Shown here in pieces: positions 16,124 to 26,300 of a stretch of 64,000 bases of DNA. Positions within the stretch are counted from its first letter, which is position 1. Each line of letters starts with the position of its first letter. The DNA comes from Pedobacter terrae (GTDB lineage: Bacteria; Bacteroidota; Bacteroidia; Sphingobacteriales; Sphingobacteriaceae): assembly GCF_900100705.1 (NCBI RefSeq), contig NZ_FNCH01000012.1, forward strand, positions 62,001 through 126,000. The letters run 5' to 3'. The position numbers were made by a program, and so were the translations under genes. A model generated the notes under the pieces. The model was not told the origin of the DNA. It worked only from the letters and a program-made list of their open reading frames with translations, and searched no databases.

Positions 16124-17224
16124 ATGAAACGAAAAAAGACCAGGATCCTGTGTGGCTTTTTATCCATACTAAGCTGCTGCCTTTTCTTATCGGCAGCGGC
16201 AAAGGCCCAAAAGCTTAACGGTCAGATTGATAGTTTGATTAAGATTGTAATAACCGATCAGCAAGGGCCCGGAGGTGTATTTATGGTTGCGCATAAAGGA
16301 AAAGTACTTTATCAAAAAGCTTTTGGCAAAGCCAATATTGAGCTTGGGGTAGGCCTAACACCTGAAAATATTTTTCAACTGGGCTCTATGACCAAACAGT
16401 TTACAGCTGTATCTGTGCTGCTTTTGGAGCAGGAGGGTAAATTAAAGGTAAGTGACCCCATTTCAAAGTACCTTCCAGATTATCCGGCTGGAAATAAAAT
16501 TACCATACACCACTTACTTACCCATACTTCGGGTATTAAAGATTTCACTAAAATGAAATCACTTGCCAGTATTGCCCAAAAAGAAATGACACCTAAAATG
16601 ATGGTTGATTTTTTTAAGGATGAGCCGGTTGACTTTGCTCCGGGTGAGCGTTTTGAATATAATAATTCGGGCTATGTATTGCTAGGTTACCTGATTGAAC
16701 TCGTTTCTGGTGAGCGATATGCTGATTTCATTCAACATCACATTTTTGATCAGCTGGCTATGCGCCATTCTTATTATGCTAACGATAGGCAGATCATCAA
16801 AAACCGCGCTTATGGATACCAGAAGAAAGAAAATACTTATGTAAATAAAACCGTAATTAATTTTAGTGTTCCCTTTGCTTCGGGTTCTTTAATGTCTACT
16901 TTGGCCGATTTGTTGAAATGGCAAAATGCACTAAGTCAGCATAAACTGCTAAATGTAGCAGAAACAGATAAAGCATTTTCAAGCTATAAATTAAATAATG
17001 GCACGCCATTTAATTATGGTTATGGCTGGCACATTAAGGAGATGGAAGGTTTGCCGGTTAACACGCATGGTGGCAGTATATTCGGATTTAAAAGCATGGG
17101 CGTTTATGTACCGGGTGAAGATATATATGTAGTAGGGCTTACCAACTGTGATTGCAGTTCGCCAACCTTACTTACCGAAAATATAACGTGCTTAGTGATC
17201 AGGCAGTTAATCAAAGGTCAGTAA
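16124..17224 (+). CDS. secreted serine hydrolase, class C beta-lactamase fold
   Basis: 366 residues with a signal peptide ending AKA|QKL (about 29). The motifs SMTK (Ser88, Lys91) and YNN (Tyr179, Asn181) and a C-terminal HGG are those of the AmpC/DD-peptidase/esterase superfamily. Members include esterases and D-amino-acid peptidases, so beta-lactamase activity should not be assumed. No ampR-like regulator is adjacent. It follows the DUF6249-like gene at 12 nt. Confidence 0.85.
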   Translation: MKRKKTRILCGFLSILSCCLFLSAAAKAQKLNGQIDSLIKIVITDQQGPGGVFMVAHKGKVLYQKAFGKANIELGVGLTPENIFQLGSMTKQFTAVSVLLLEQEGKLKVSDPISKYLPDYPAGNKITIHHLLTHTSGIKDFTKMKSLASIAQKEMTPKMMVDFFKDEPVDFAPGERFEYNNSGYVLLGYLIELVSGERYADFIQHHIFDQLAMRHSYYANDRQIIKNRAYGYQKKENTYVNKTVINFSVPFASGSLMSTLADLLKWQNALSQHKLLNVAETDKAFSSYKLNNGTPFNYGYGWHIKEMEGLPVNTHGGSIFGFKSMGVYVPGEDIYVVGLTNCDCSSPTLLTENITCLVIRQLIKGQ

Positions 17225-17266
17225 ACCATTTTTACCGGTACGCCTCACCGCATGTAATCTCTTTCC

Positions 17267-17689
17267 TTATTGTGGTTTGTTAATAATGGCTACGGTTAGC
17301 CTGCTAATGCAGTTCATTTTGCCGCGTTCATCGTAAATTTTTATTTCCCAAACGTGGGTTTTGGCCCCAATGTGTAAGGGCTTGCAGATACCTTTAACTA
17401 AACCACTTTTTACAGGTCGCAAATGGTTGGCGTTTACTTCTAAGCCCACAGCAACGTATTTCTCGGGGTTTATACACATATAAGAGGCAATACTGCCCAA
17501 TGTTTCTGCTAAAACCACCGAAGCGCCACCATGTAAAATGCCCGCAGGTTGGTGTGTACGTTCATCAACAGGCATGGTTCCGGTAATAAAATCTTCGCCA
17601 ATTTCGGTAAAGCGAATATCGAGTAACCCACCTAAATGATTTTTAGGACGACTATTCAGCTCATCAACAGTAAAGCTTTTAAACCACAT
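17267..17689 (-). CDS. hotdog-fold acyl-CoA thioesterase (MenI/EntH-like)
   Basis: 140 residues of the PaaI/YbdB group. The central helix segment ILHGGASVVLAETLGS carries the catalytic acid and is nearly identical to that of the E. coli YdiI/EntH enzymes. Likely substrates are aromatic acyl-CoAs; 1,4-dihydroxy-2-naphthoyl-CoA of menaquinone synthesis is a reasonable guess because Bacteroidota respire with menaquinone, but no other men gene is here. It overlaps the DinB gene by 11 nt in a three-gene unit with the histidine kinase. Confidence 0.85.
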   Translation of the reverse strand: MWFKSFTVDELNSRPKNHLGGLLDIRFTEIGEDFITGTMPVDERTHQPAGILHGGASVVLAETLGSIASYMCINPEKYVAVGLEVNANHLRPVKSGLVKGICKPLHIGAKTHVWEIKIYDERGKMNCISRLTVAIINKPQ

Positions 17690-18188
17690 GGTAACGATCT
17701 TTTAAAATAGAAACATGGTGAATAATATGGCCACCCGCAATAAATAAAATAGATTTTACATTAATTTCCCTGCCAGAGGCAATACCTTTTCTATTTAGTT
17801 CCTCTTCATTTAAAGATTTAAAAAGGTATAAGTTGGCTTTACGCAGGGCGATAAATTCTTCGATCAGATCTTCCAGGTCACGTTGCGCAAAGCGCGCATT
17901 CAATACATAATCATCTTCCTCGAAACCTGGCAAGGGTTGTTGCTCGTTTCGGGCAAAACAGGTAATGCGGTAAGCAAAAACGCGTTCAGTATCAATAATA
18001 TGGCCTAACATTTCTTTCAGCGTCCATTTACCTTCTGCATAAGCATAATCAGCTTTATCGGCATTTGCCCTAAACAAGGCCGGAAGACTTTGGATTTGAT
18101 CGGTTAAAATTTCGAAAATATCGCCGTTAACTTTACTAATATAGGTTTCGCCCCAAGTTGGATATTCATTAGGCTGTGGTCGGTTCAT
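17679..18188 (-). CDS. DinB-family protein
   Basis: 169 residues forming the DinB/YfiT four-helix bundle. Metal-ligand histidines are visible in LGHIIDTE and at GGHIIHHVS, and LPGFEEDDY is a family hallmark. Members are often metal-dependent thiol transferases (for example bacillithiol S-transferase); the thiol partner is not known here. Its start lies inside the end of the kinase gene (20-nt overlap) and its end inside the thioesterase gene. Confidence 0.85.
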   Translation of the reverse strand: MNRPQPNEYPTWGETYISKVNGDIFEILTDQIQSLPALFRANADKADYAYAEGKWTLKEMLGHIIDTERVFAYRITCFARNEQQPLPGFEEDDYVLNARFAQRDLEDLIEEFIALRKANLYLFKSLNEEELNRKGIASGREINVKSILFIAGGHIIHHVSILKDRYHVV

Positions 18189-19377
18189 ATCTTAAACTGC
18201 TTTTTAATATTATTCTAAAAGTTGTGCCCTTGCCCAGTTCAGATTCTTTGACAAAGATTTCTCCACTGTGGTAATTTTCTACAATCCGTTTGGTAAGTGA
18301 TAAACCGAGTCCCCAGCCACGTTTACGCGTGGTATAACCAGGTTGAAAAACGGCGTCGAATTTTGATCTCGGAATACCCTTTCCGGTATCGCTTACATCG
18401 ATAAAGACCTGCTCTTTGGCTAAATTTTCTATAATATTGATGGAAATCGATCCTTCGTTTTCAATGGCATTTGCCGCATTTTTGAGTAGATTTTCAATCA
18501 CCCAATCAAACAACGGAACGTTTAACATGGCACGCACTTGTTCATCGCCGGTAATGCTAAATTTAACCTTATCTGATGTGCGTACTTTAAAATAACGGAT
18601 AAAATCGCTCACTACAATATAAACCGTATGGTCTTCAAGGATAGGTTTTGAACCGATTTTGGAGAAACGGTCGGTAATAATTTCCAGTCGCTTAATGTCG
18701 TTTTCCATTTCGGCAATCAGCGGATCATCTTCAGCATCAAATTTAGATTTCATCAGTTCTGTCCAGGCCATAAGCGATGATATCGGCGTGCCCAACTGGT
18801 GTGCTGTTTCCTTCGCCAATCCTACCCAAACATGGTCTTGTTCATCTTTTCGGGCAGAACTGAATGCCGCATAAGCAGTTAAAAGAAAGAGGAAGATAAC
18901 ACCCATCTGGATATAGGGGAAATATCTCAACTGTGTTAAAATAAAAGAATCGCGGTAGTATGCTTTAAATTTCCGGCCAAAAATATTCATTTCGTCAGGC
19001 TGATGCTGGGCTTTCATTTGCCTTAACTGCCGTACAAAATATAAACTATCGTAAGTGAGTTTGGTATCTGCAACAGGGTAGTTGGTTTTAGTACTGTCTA
19101 AGCCAAAAAAAGAAGTAATCATTCCTGCAGAATCAATCATGATTACAGGGGTCTTCGTATTTTTTCTAACGGTTTCTACCACATCGCGGTAATCGTCGTT
19201 ATCATACAGAAACATGGCCCGTTCCTGGATCCTTACCCATAGATGAAACTGGTTTGCCTCTTCGCGCTCCATTTTTTTTACAAAAGAATCGGTGTAAAAT
19301 ACTGAAGCAATGCCAATTAAGATGGCAAAAATGAGAAGGAAAAACTTCCAACGGCGTTTCTTTTGATAGGGATTCAT
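18169..19377 (-). CDS. membrane sensor histidine kinase
   Basis: 402 residues: membrane segment 1 (about 11-30), a periplasmic domain of about 120 residues, membrane segment 2 (about 153-173), then the phosphoacceptor helix with His193 in ETAHQLGTPIS and a HATPase domain (N-box NLLKNAANAIEN, G1 DTGKGIP, G2 GWGLGLSL). The H-box with QLGTP instead of ELRTP is a variant seen in Bacteroidota kinases. No response regulator is adjacent, so the partner is encoded elsewhere. It is the first gene of the unit with DinB and thioesterase. Confidence 0.9.
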   Translation of the reverse strand: MNPYQKKRRWKFFLLIFAILIGIASVFYTDSFVKKMEREEANQFHLWVRIQERAMFLYDNDDYRDVVETVRKNTKTPVIMIDSAGMITSFFGLDSTKTNYPVADTKLTYDSLYFVRQLRQMKAQHQPDEMNIFGRKFKAYYRDSFILTQLRYFPYIQMGVIFLFLLTAYAAFSSARKDEQDHVWVGLAKETAHQLGTPISSLMAWTELMKSKFDAEDDPLIAEMENDIKRLEIITDRFSKIGSKPILEDHTVYIVVSDFIRYFKVRTSDKVKFSITGDEQVRAMLNVPLFDWVIENLLKNAANAIENEGSISINIIENLAKEQVFIDVSDTGKGIPRSKFDAVFQPGYTTRKRGWGLGLSLTKRIVENYHSGEIFVKESELGKGTTFRIILKSSLRYEPTTA

Positions 19378-19514
19378 GCTTTAGTTAGCCAAATTACAAT
19401 AACAAAACGAAAAAAACATAAAAAACATATCTTTGTGCTGAGCATAGTGCGTTGCGCTTTGAGCATGGAGTGCACCATAGCTCTAAGCCTTAACTCCCTG
19501 CTCTTTGCTTAATC

Positions 19515-21023
19515 ATGGATAAAAAAGTTAGAGTAAGATTTGCCCCAAGCCCAACCGGAGGTTTGCATTTAGGCGGTGTGCGCACCGCCCTGTTCAATTA
19601 TTTGTTTGCCAAAAAAAATAATGGAACTTTTGTGCTTCGAGTAGAAGATACCGATCAAAACCGCTTTGTAGAAGGCGCAGAGCAATATATAGTATACTGT
19701 TTAGATTGGTGCGGTATTACACCAGATGAAAGTCCTGATAACCCGGGAGTTTATGGACCATACCGCCAAAGCGAGCGCAAACCCAGCTACCGTAAATTTG
19801 CCGAACAGCTAATTAGCGATGGTTATGCGTATTACGCCTTTGATACTCCCGAAGATTTAGAGGCCAAACGTAAAGAAATTCCAAATTTCCAGTATGGACA
19901 GGCCACACGCATGCAGATGCGTAATTCTTTAACCCTTACCATTAGTGAGGTTGAGGAGTTGTTGGCAGCCAAAACACCACATGTGATCCGCATTAAGGTG
20001 CCAGGTAATGAAATTGTACATTTTAATGATTTAATTCGGGGCGATGTAAGTTTCGAAACTGCCTTGGTTGATGATAAAGTATTGTTAAAAGCCGACGGAA
20101 TGCCAACTTACCACTTAGCCGTTGTGGTTGATGATAAGGCGATGGAAATTACTCATGCTTTTAGAGGAGAAGAATGGCTGCCTTCTGCACCAGTTCATAT
20201 TTTGCTTTGGAAGTATTTGGGTTGGGAAGCGGATATGCCAGCCTGGGCGCACCTACCATTAATCTTAAAGCCAGATGGACATGGAAAATTAAGCAAACGT
20301 GATGGCGACCGGTTAGGTTTCCCGGTTTATGCCATGAACTGGACCGATCCTAAAACCGGAGATATAACCAAAGGCTTTAAAGAAATGGGCTTTATGCCCG
20401 AAGCATTTATTAATATGCTGGCCCTTTTAGGCTGGAATGATGGTACCGACCAGGAGTTATTTTCGTTGAAAGAACTGGAAGAAAAATTCTCGATAGAAAG
20501 AATTAGTAAAGCAGGCGCTAAATTCGATTTCGAAAAAGCCAAGTGGTATAACCATGAGTGGATTAAAGCGGAGCGCGCCGAGCACTTGGCGCGAAGCGTA
20601 AAAACGGAACTCGAAAAGGCAGGTATCGAAGTTAAAGACGATGTTTTTTTAAATACCGTTATCGATCTGATTAAAGATCGCTGCACTTTATTGCCTGATT
20701 TTGTGGCGCAGAGCGGCTACTTTTTTGCCCAGCCCTCAGAATATGATGTGAACTCGGTAAAGCCAAAATGGACAGCTGAAAAGGCCGATTTCTTTAATCG
20801 TTTTGCTGCTGATTTAACATTAAGTGATGCCGTTTCTGCTGAAGCAGCCTTTAAGGCTCTGGCTGAAGAAAAAGGCTTTAAACCTGGCGAACTGATGCTG
20901 CCCTTCCGTATTATGCTGGTAGGTGGTAAATTTGGTCCCGGCGTTTTCGATATTGCTGTATTGTTGGGCGTAGCTGAAACTAAAGCAAGAATAGCCAAAG
21001 CGATAGCTGTGTTTAACGCATAA
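19515..21023 (+). CDS. gltX: glutamyl-tRNA synthetase
   Basis: Class I synthetase charging tRNA-Glu (and tRNA-Gln where the amidotransferase pathway is used). 502 residues, normal length. The HIGH signature is PSPTGGLHLGG at residues 10-20 and the KMSKS equivalent is KLSKRDG. The C-terminal anticodon-binding domain spans about 350-502. The 137-nt gap upstream contains degenerate GAGCAT-type spacer repeats. A terminator closes the gene at 21043-21077. Confidence 0.97.
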   Translation: MDKKVRVRFAPSPTGGLHLGGVRTALFNYLFAKKNNGTFVLRVEDTDQNRFVEGAEQYIVYCLDWCGITPDESPDNPGVYGPYRQSERKPSYRKFAEQLISDGYAYYAFDTPEDLEAKRKEIPNFQYGQATRMQMRNSLTLTISEVEELLAAKTPHVIRIKVPGNEIVHFNDLIRGDVSFETALVDDKVLLKADGMPTYHLAVVVDDKAMEITHAFRGEEWLPSAPVHILLWKYLGWEADMPAWAHLPLILKPDGHGKLSKRDGDRLGFPVYAMNWTDPKTGDITKGFKEMGFMPEAFINMLALLGWNDGTDQELFSLKELEEKFSIERISKAGAKFDFEKAKWYNHEWIKAERAEHLARSVKTELEKAGIEVKDDVFLNTVIDLIKDRCTLLPDFVAQSGYFFAQPSEYDVNSVKPKWTAEKADFFNRFAADLTLSDAVSAEAAFKALAEEKGFKPGELMLPFRIMLVGGKFGPGVFDIAVLLGVAETKARIAKAIAVFNA

Positions 21024-21042
21024 TATATTAAGGTATATTCAG

Positions 21043-21077
21043 AGAAGTCAAGCTTTCAAAGCCTGACTTCTTTTTTT
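21043..21077 (+). terminator. intrinsic terminator after gltX
   Basis: AGAAGTCA (21043-21050) pairs with TGACTTCT (21064-21071) around a 13-nt loop, followed by seven T residues. Confidence 0.9.
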
Positions 21078-21251
21078 ATATTCCAGAGCAACCTGGCGAC
21101 CTCCTTAAGATAAAACCAGTTACGGCATAAATTTAGAAATTAGGCTTTTGTTATTGCCATAACTCAAAGAGTAAATCAATCAAAATAATTTATACTTTAG
21201 CATAACAATTATCCCATAATTAAGGTTATTCATTAAACTAAAATATAGATT

Positions 21252-22094
21252 ATGCAATGGTTTGGTAAAGGCAGTAATAACGTAGAAGATGGCAGAAGTG
21301 GCGGTGGTGGAAAAACCATCCTAGGTGGCGGTGTAGGAATCATAATTGTGGTACTCGGCCTAATTTTTGGCAAAGATTTAACTGGCTTGGTTGGCCAGGG
21401 TCCGGCTACCGCAGGTACTGAAGAAGTAAAGCAGGGTGTACCGGCAAACGATCCGCAGGCACAGTTTGTAGCGGGTGTATTAGAATCAACCGAACAGGTA
21501 TGGGACAAGGAGTTTCAGGCCATGGGCAAACAGTATGAATATCCTAAACTCAGGTTATTTAGGGAAGCTGTGCAAACAGCTTGCGGAAATGCCAGTGCGA
21601 ATGTTGGACCATTTTATTGCCCGGGAGACCATAAAGTTTACATCGATTTATCATTTTATGATGATTTAAAAAACCGCTTTGGCGCTGCCGGAGATTTTGC
21701 ACAGGCTTACGTAATTGCACATGAGGTTGGTCATCACGTTCAAAATTTATTGGGAATTTCAGAAAAACTGGATCGGGCACGTGGCCAGGTTAGCGAAAAA
21801 GAATATAACCGCTTATCGGTAAAATTAGAATTACAAGCCGATTTTTTTGCCGGACTTTGGGCGCACAATGCCCAAAACCTTAAAGATTTTAAATTGGATG
21901 AGGGCGATATAGAAGAAGCATTAACAGCTGCCAATGCCATTGGAGATGATAAATTACAAAAACAGGCTACTGGCGAAGTACAGCCTGATTCTTTTACCCA
22001 CGGTACTTCCGCACAGCGGATGTATTGGTTTAAAAAAGGCTTTGAAACAGGAGATATTAAACAAGGCGATACCTTTAATTCAAATAATTTGTAA
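21252..22094 (+). CDS. neutral zinc metallopeptidase (YpfJ-like), membrane-anchored
   Basis: 280 residues of the KPN_02809/YpfJ family. It opens with a short Gly-rich cytoplasmic tail (GRSGGGG), one membrane helix (about 24-42) and an extracytoplasmic domain with HEVGHH (His157, Glu158, His161) and a downstream ELQADFFAG supplying the third ligand region. The YCPGDHKVYIDLSF segment is typical. The family is widely conserved and its physiological substrate is unknown. It is monocistronic, with 101 nt before the signalling cluster. Confidence 0.9.
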   Translation: MQWFGKGSNNVEDGRSGGGGKTILGGGVGIIIVVLGLIFGKDLTGLVGQGPATAGTEEVKQGVPANDPQAQFVAGVLESTEQVWDKEFQAMGKQYEYPKLRLFREAVQTACGNASANVGPFYCPGDHKVYIDLSFYDDLKNRFGAAGDFAQAYVIAHEVGHHVQNLLGISEKLDRARGQVSEKEYNRLSVKLELQADFFAGLWAHNAQNLKDFKLDEGDIEEALTAANAIGDDKLQKQATGEVQPDSFTHGTSAQRMYWFKKGFETGDIKQGDTFNSNNL

Positions 22095-22195
22095 AAAATT
22101 AAAACATTTTTAAAATGTGGTTGTTTGTTTACAGTTAAAGAGATTTTTCTCTCCAAACCAAACATAATTATCCCGGCTTCTTATTTTTAATCAAG

Positions 22196-23329
22196 ATGAT
22201 CCTTATAGTTGATGACAGGCCAGAAAACCTGATCTCTTTACAGAAAGTACTCCAGGCACACAATTTTGAGGTTGATACCGCATCATCTGGCGAAGAAGCG
22301 CTGAAAAAAGTTTTAAAAAACAATTATGTCCTGATTATTCTCGACGTGCAGATGCCAGATATGGATGGCTTTGAGGTAGCTGAAGCCATTTCGGGCTTTA
22401 GTAAGGCAAAAGATACAGCCATTATATTTCTCTCGGCAGTAAATACAGAATTAAAATTCATTACCAAAGGATACCTGAGCGGTGGATTGGATTACATCAC
22501 CAAGCCGGTTGATATTAATGTATTACTCCTTAAAATAAAAACATTTTATCGCATTTACGAGCAAAATAGAAAGCTAAACGAGGTGCAGGAAAAACTACTC
22601 GAAGAAATTGAATTCAGAAAGCAGGCTGAGCATAAAAAAGACGAATTCATCAGTATTGCCAGTCACGAACTAAAAACGCCTTTAACCAGTGTAAAGGGTT
22701 ATATCCAGCTGTTGCAACGCAGCCTTAAAAGAGATGATAAAGCCATTGCCCAAAACCACCTCGAAAAAGCCAGTATCCAACTCGAAAAACTGAACGAATT
22801 AATTGTCGATCTGCTTGATATCTCAAAAATTGAAAGTGGAAAGATGAAGTTTAATATGAAAACTTTTTGTGCTGATAACATGGTAAATAATGCCATCGAG
22901 ATGTTGCAGCAGTCGAATCCCGATTTTAAAATAAACAAGCTGGGCAAAACCCACGAAATGATTTTTGGTGATGAAATGCGACTGGAACAAGTGGTTATCA
23001 ACTTTATCACCAATGCCATTAAATATGCTCCAGGCACCAATCAGGTTAACGTAACCGTAAATATCAAGGACGGTAAACTTTATCTGGCCGTAAAAGATTT
23101 CGGTATCGGTATTTCAAAAGAGCAGCAGCATAAAATTTTCGATAAATTTTACCGGGTAGAAGAAAACAGCAACCGGTTTAACGGTCTGGGGATTGGCTTA
23201 TACATCTGTTCAGAAATCATAAACCGCCATGGTGGTACAATAGGTGTAAACAGTGTGCCAGATGAAGGCTCTGAATTCTATTTTATTATTCCCATCACAG
23301 AAGGAGAAATCCTTAAAAATCAAATCTAA
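22196..23329 (+). CDS. response-regulator/histidine kinase fusion (REC-HisKA-HATPase)
   Basis: 377 residues, soluble. An N-terminal receiver (about 1-120; phosphoacceptor Asp in ILDVQMPDMDG) is joined by a coiled linker (120-145) to a kinase core with His about 156 in SHELKTPLTSV and an ATPase domain (NFITNAIKYAP, DFGIGI, GLGIGLYI). Receiver-first kinases usually take phosphate from an upstream kinase, probably the hybrid encoded next. It is the first gene of a six-gene co-directional cluster. Confidence 0.92.
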   Translation: MILIVDDRPENLISLQKVLQAHNFEVDTASSGEEALKKVLKNNYVLIILDVQMPDMDGFEVAEAISGFSKAKDTAIIFLSAVNTELKFITKGYLSGGLDYITKPVDINVLLLKIKTFYRIYEQNRKLNEVQEKLLEEIEFRKQAEHKKDEFISIASHELKTPLTSVKGYIQLLQRSLKRDDKAIAQNHLEKASIQLEKLNELIVDLLDISKIESGKMKFNMKTFCADNMVNNAIEMLQQSNPDFKINKLGKTHEMIFGDEMRLEQVVINFITNAIKYAPGTNQVNVTVNIKDGKLYLAVKDFGIGISKEQQHKIFDKFYRVEENSNRFNGLGIGLYICSEIINRHGGTIGVNSVPDEGSEFYFIIPITEGEILKNQI

Positions 23330-23348
23330 TTATCCTTAATCCATATTA

Positions 23349-26300
23349 ATGAAAACAACTCTTAAAAATAATTTGCGTTTAGGCCTCGGCTTATCGCTGA
23401 TTATTCTGTTTATCAGTTCCCTGGCCTCTTATATAAGTATCGGTAACCTGATTAAAAGTACCGAATTGGTTAAACGCAGTGATGAGGTGATCTTAAATGC
23501 GGAAAGTATTATATCCTATTTAAAAGATGCCGAAACTGGCCAGCGCGGTTTTTTATTAACCGGAAATAAGGTTTTTTTAACGCCCTATTATGGAGCCAGC
23601 GATTCGGCCGCAGCGCTCCTAAAAAAAGTAGAGTTTAGTACCAAGGATAACCCCATTCAGCAAAAAAATGTAACTGCGCTAAAAAATATCCTTTTTAAGC
23701 GAATGGGTATCATTAAATCTACTATAGAGATTAAAACTTTAGGAGGTGCCGTTGATGCAACGGTATTGTTTCAGGGCAAAATTTATATGGACGATGCCAG
23801 GGCTGTTGTAAGTAAAATGGTTGCCGAGGAAAAAAGATTACTGGAGGAAAGAACCAATGAATTAAACAAACTTACTTCTTATACCCCAATCCTGATTTTA
23901 ATTGCAGCGCTTCTTGCCATAATGATCACTTTGTTTTTTTACAGGAGGGTATCAATCGATTTTGATGAACGTGTTAAACTTCAACAAGAAATTGAAGATA
24001 AAAAATACGAGATGGAGAAACGCATAGCGGCCATTAAAGAAATTGCCGTTCAGATCTCTAATGGTAACTATGGTGTAAAGCTTGATAGCCAAAGCAGGGA
24101 TGATATCGGCGAACTTTCCGAATCGTTAAATACCATGTCGGCATCTCTGAAAAAATCTTTTGATATTTTAGAAGAGAATGAATGGTTGCAGACAGGGGTA
24201 GCTAACCTGAATGTGAAAATGGTTGGCGAGAAAGACGTTTTCCATCTGGCAGATGATATTGTGGAGTTTTTAGCCACCTATACCAAAAGTCAGATTGGTG
24301 CGATTTATTTATTTAAAGATGATGGATACCTGCATTTAAAGGGGCAGTATGCACTACATGGGCAAAATTTACCTAAAACCTTAGAACTTGGCGAAGGCTT
24401 AATTGGACAGGCGGTTAAATCAGGTAAGCCTATACTGTTGGAAGATGTTCCACAGAACGAGCTAACCATTACGCACGCTACCGGAAATATTAAACCTGCA
24501 CAGTTGATTGTGCTCCCTATTGTTCGAAACGAAATTTCGATAGGTGGCTTAGAATTAGGTACCATCGGCAAATACAGCGAATTACAATTGCACTTTTTAA
24601 ACTCGATTTTATCTGATGTAGGTACCGCTTTATTAGGCGCACAGAACAGGTTAAAACTGCAGCAATTGTTGGAAGAAACGCAGGCCCAATCAGAAGAATT
24701 ACAGGTTCAGCACAACGAATTGGAAGGTTTAAATGCAGAGCTTGAAGCGCAGGCGCAGAAACTTCAGGCCAGCGAAGAAGAATTACGGGTGCAACAGGAA
24801 GAATTGTTGCAGAGTAACCAGGAGCTTGAAGAAAGAAGCAGCTTATTGGAAGAAAAAAATGAACTGATTGAAGAACGGAATATTGAGATTCAACAAAAGG
24901 CAGAAGCTTTAGAACTCAGTACGAGGTATAAATCAGAATTTTTGGCCAATATGTCGCACGAGTTGAGAACACCGCTCAACTCGATATTGCTATTATCAAG
25001 ATTAATGGCCGAAAATGAGGCCATGGATCCTGAACACCAGGAATACGCAGAGGTTATTCAAAGCTCTGGTCAGGGGCTTTTAAGTTTAATCGACGAAATT
25101 TTAGACCTTTCTAAAATTGAGGCAGGCAAAATGGAGCTCGACCGGACAAATGTTAAGGTTGATGAGATTGTTTCCAGTATGCGCTCTTTGTTTAACCCTT
25201 TGGCTAAGGACAAAAATCTAAATTTCGTTGTAGAAAAATCGGCAGGAGTTCCTGAATTTTTCCATACCGATAAAATGCGTTTGGAACAGATCATTAAAAA
25301 TCTGCTGTCTAATGCCATTAAATTTACTACCGTAGGTTCGGTAACCCTAAATATTCATACAAATGAAAAATTAGGCGCACTGATATTTAAAGTTACCGAT
25401 ACTGGCGTGGGTATTGCTCCAGAAAAACAGGGTATGATATTCGAGGCTTTTCAGCAGGCCGACGGCTCTACGCGCCGTAAGTTTGGTGGTACCGGCCTTG
25501 GGCTTTCGATCAGCAGAGAACTGGCTAAACTATTGGGCGGATATATCGATTTAAAAAGTGCAGAAGGCGAAGGAAGTGTTTTCACCCTTACCCTGCCAAT
25601 TGATAAAATTAAAGGATTTGAAAGCGTAGTACCCCAAACAGAGAAACCTGTAATGGCTTTCGAAACTCCGGTAAAAAAAGTAAGCCATTTAACCGTAGGA
25701 AATATTCCGCAAGAGATTGAGGATGACCGGGATAATATTGAGCCTGATGACAAGGTAATTTTAATTGTTGAAGACGATACTCCTTTTGCTAAAACACTTT
25801 TAGATTTTACCCGAAAAAGAAATTATAAAGGTTTGGTTGCCGTTCGTGGCGACGTAGGGATTGAAATGGCGAAAACTTTTAAACCGCTTGCCATTTTGCT
25901 TGATATCCAGCTACCGGTTAAAGATGGCTGGCAGGTAATGGAGGAGCTGAAATCGGATCCTGCTACACGCCCGATACCGGTACATATTATGTCTTCTTTG
26001 CAGGTGAAGAAAGAAAGTTTACTTAAAGGTGCGGTAGATTTTATCAATAAACCTTTCGCCTTTGAGCATATGCAAGAGATATTCTCAAAATTAGAGCATG
26101 CTTTAAGCCGTCATCCTAAAAAGGTACTCATCGTAGAAGAAAATGAACAACATGCCAAGGCTTTAAGTTATTTTCTGAGCAATTTTAATATCCAGACAGA
26201 AATTGTTAACCAGGTAAATGAAAGTGTTTCCGCCTTGCATAAGCCAGAGGTGAACTGTGTGATTTTGGATATGGGCATTCCGGATAAACATGCTTACGAA

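Noticed and set aside
16124..17224. Class C beta-lactamase resistance gene
   Set aside because: The SxxK and YxN motifs are shared with esterases and peptidases; no ampR and no further AmpC-specific features were seen.
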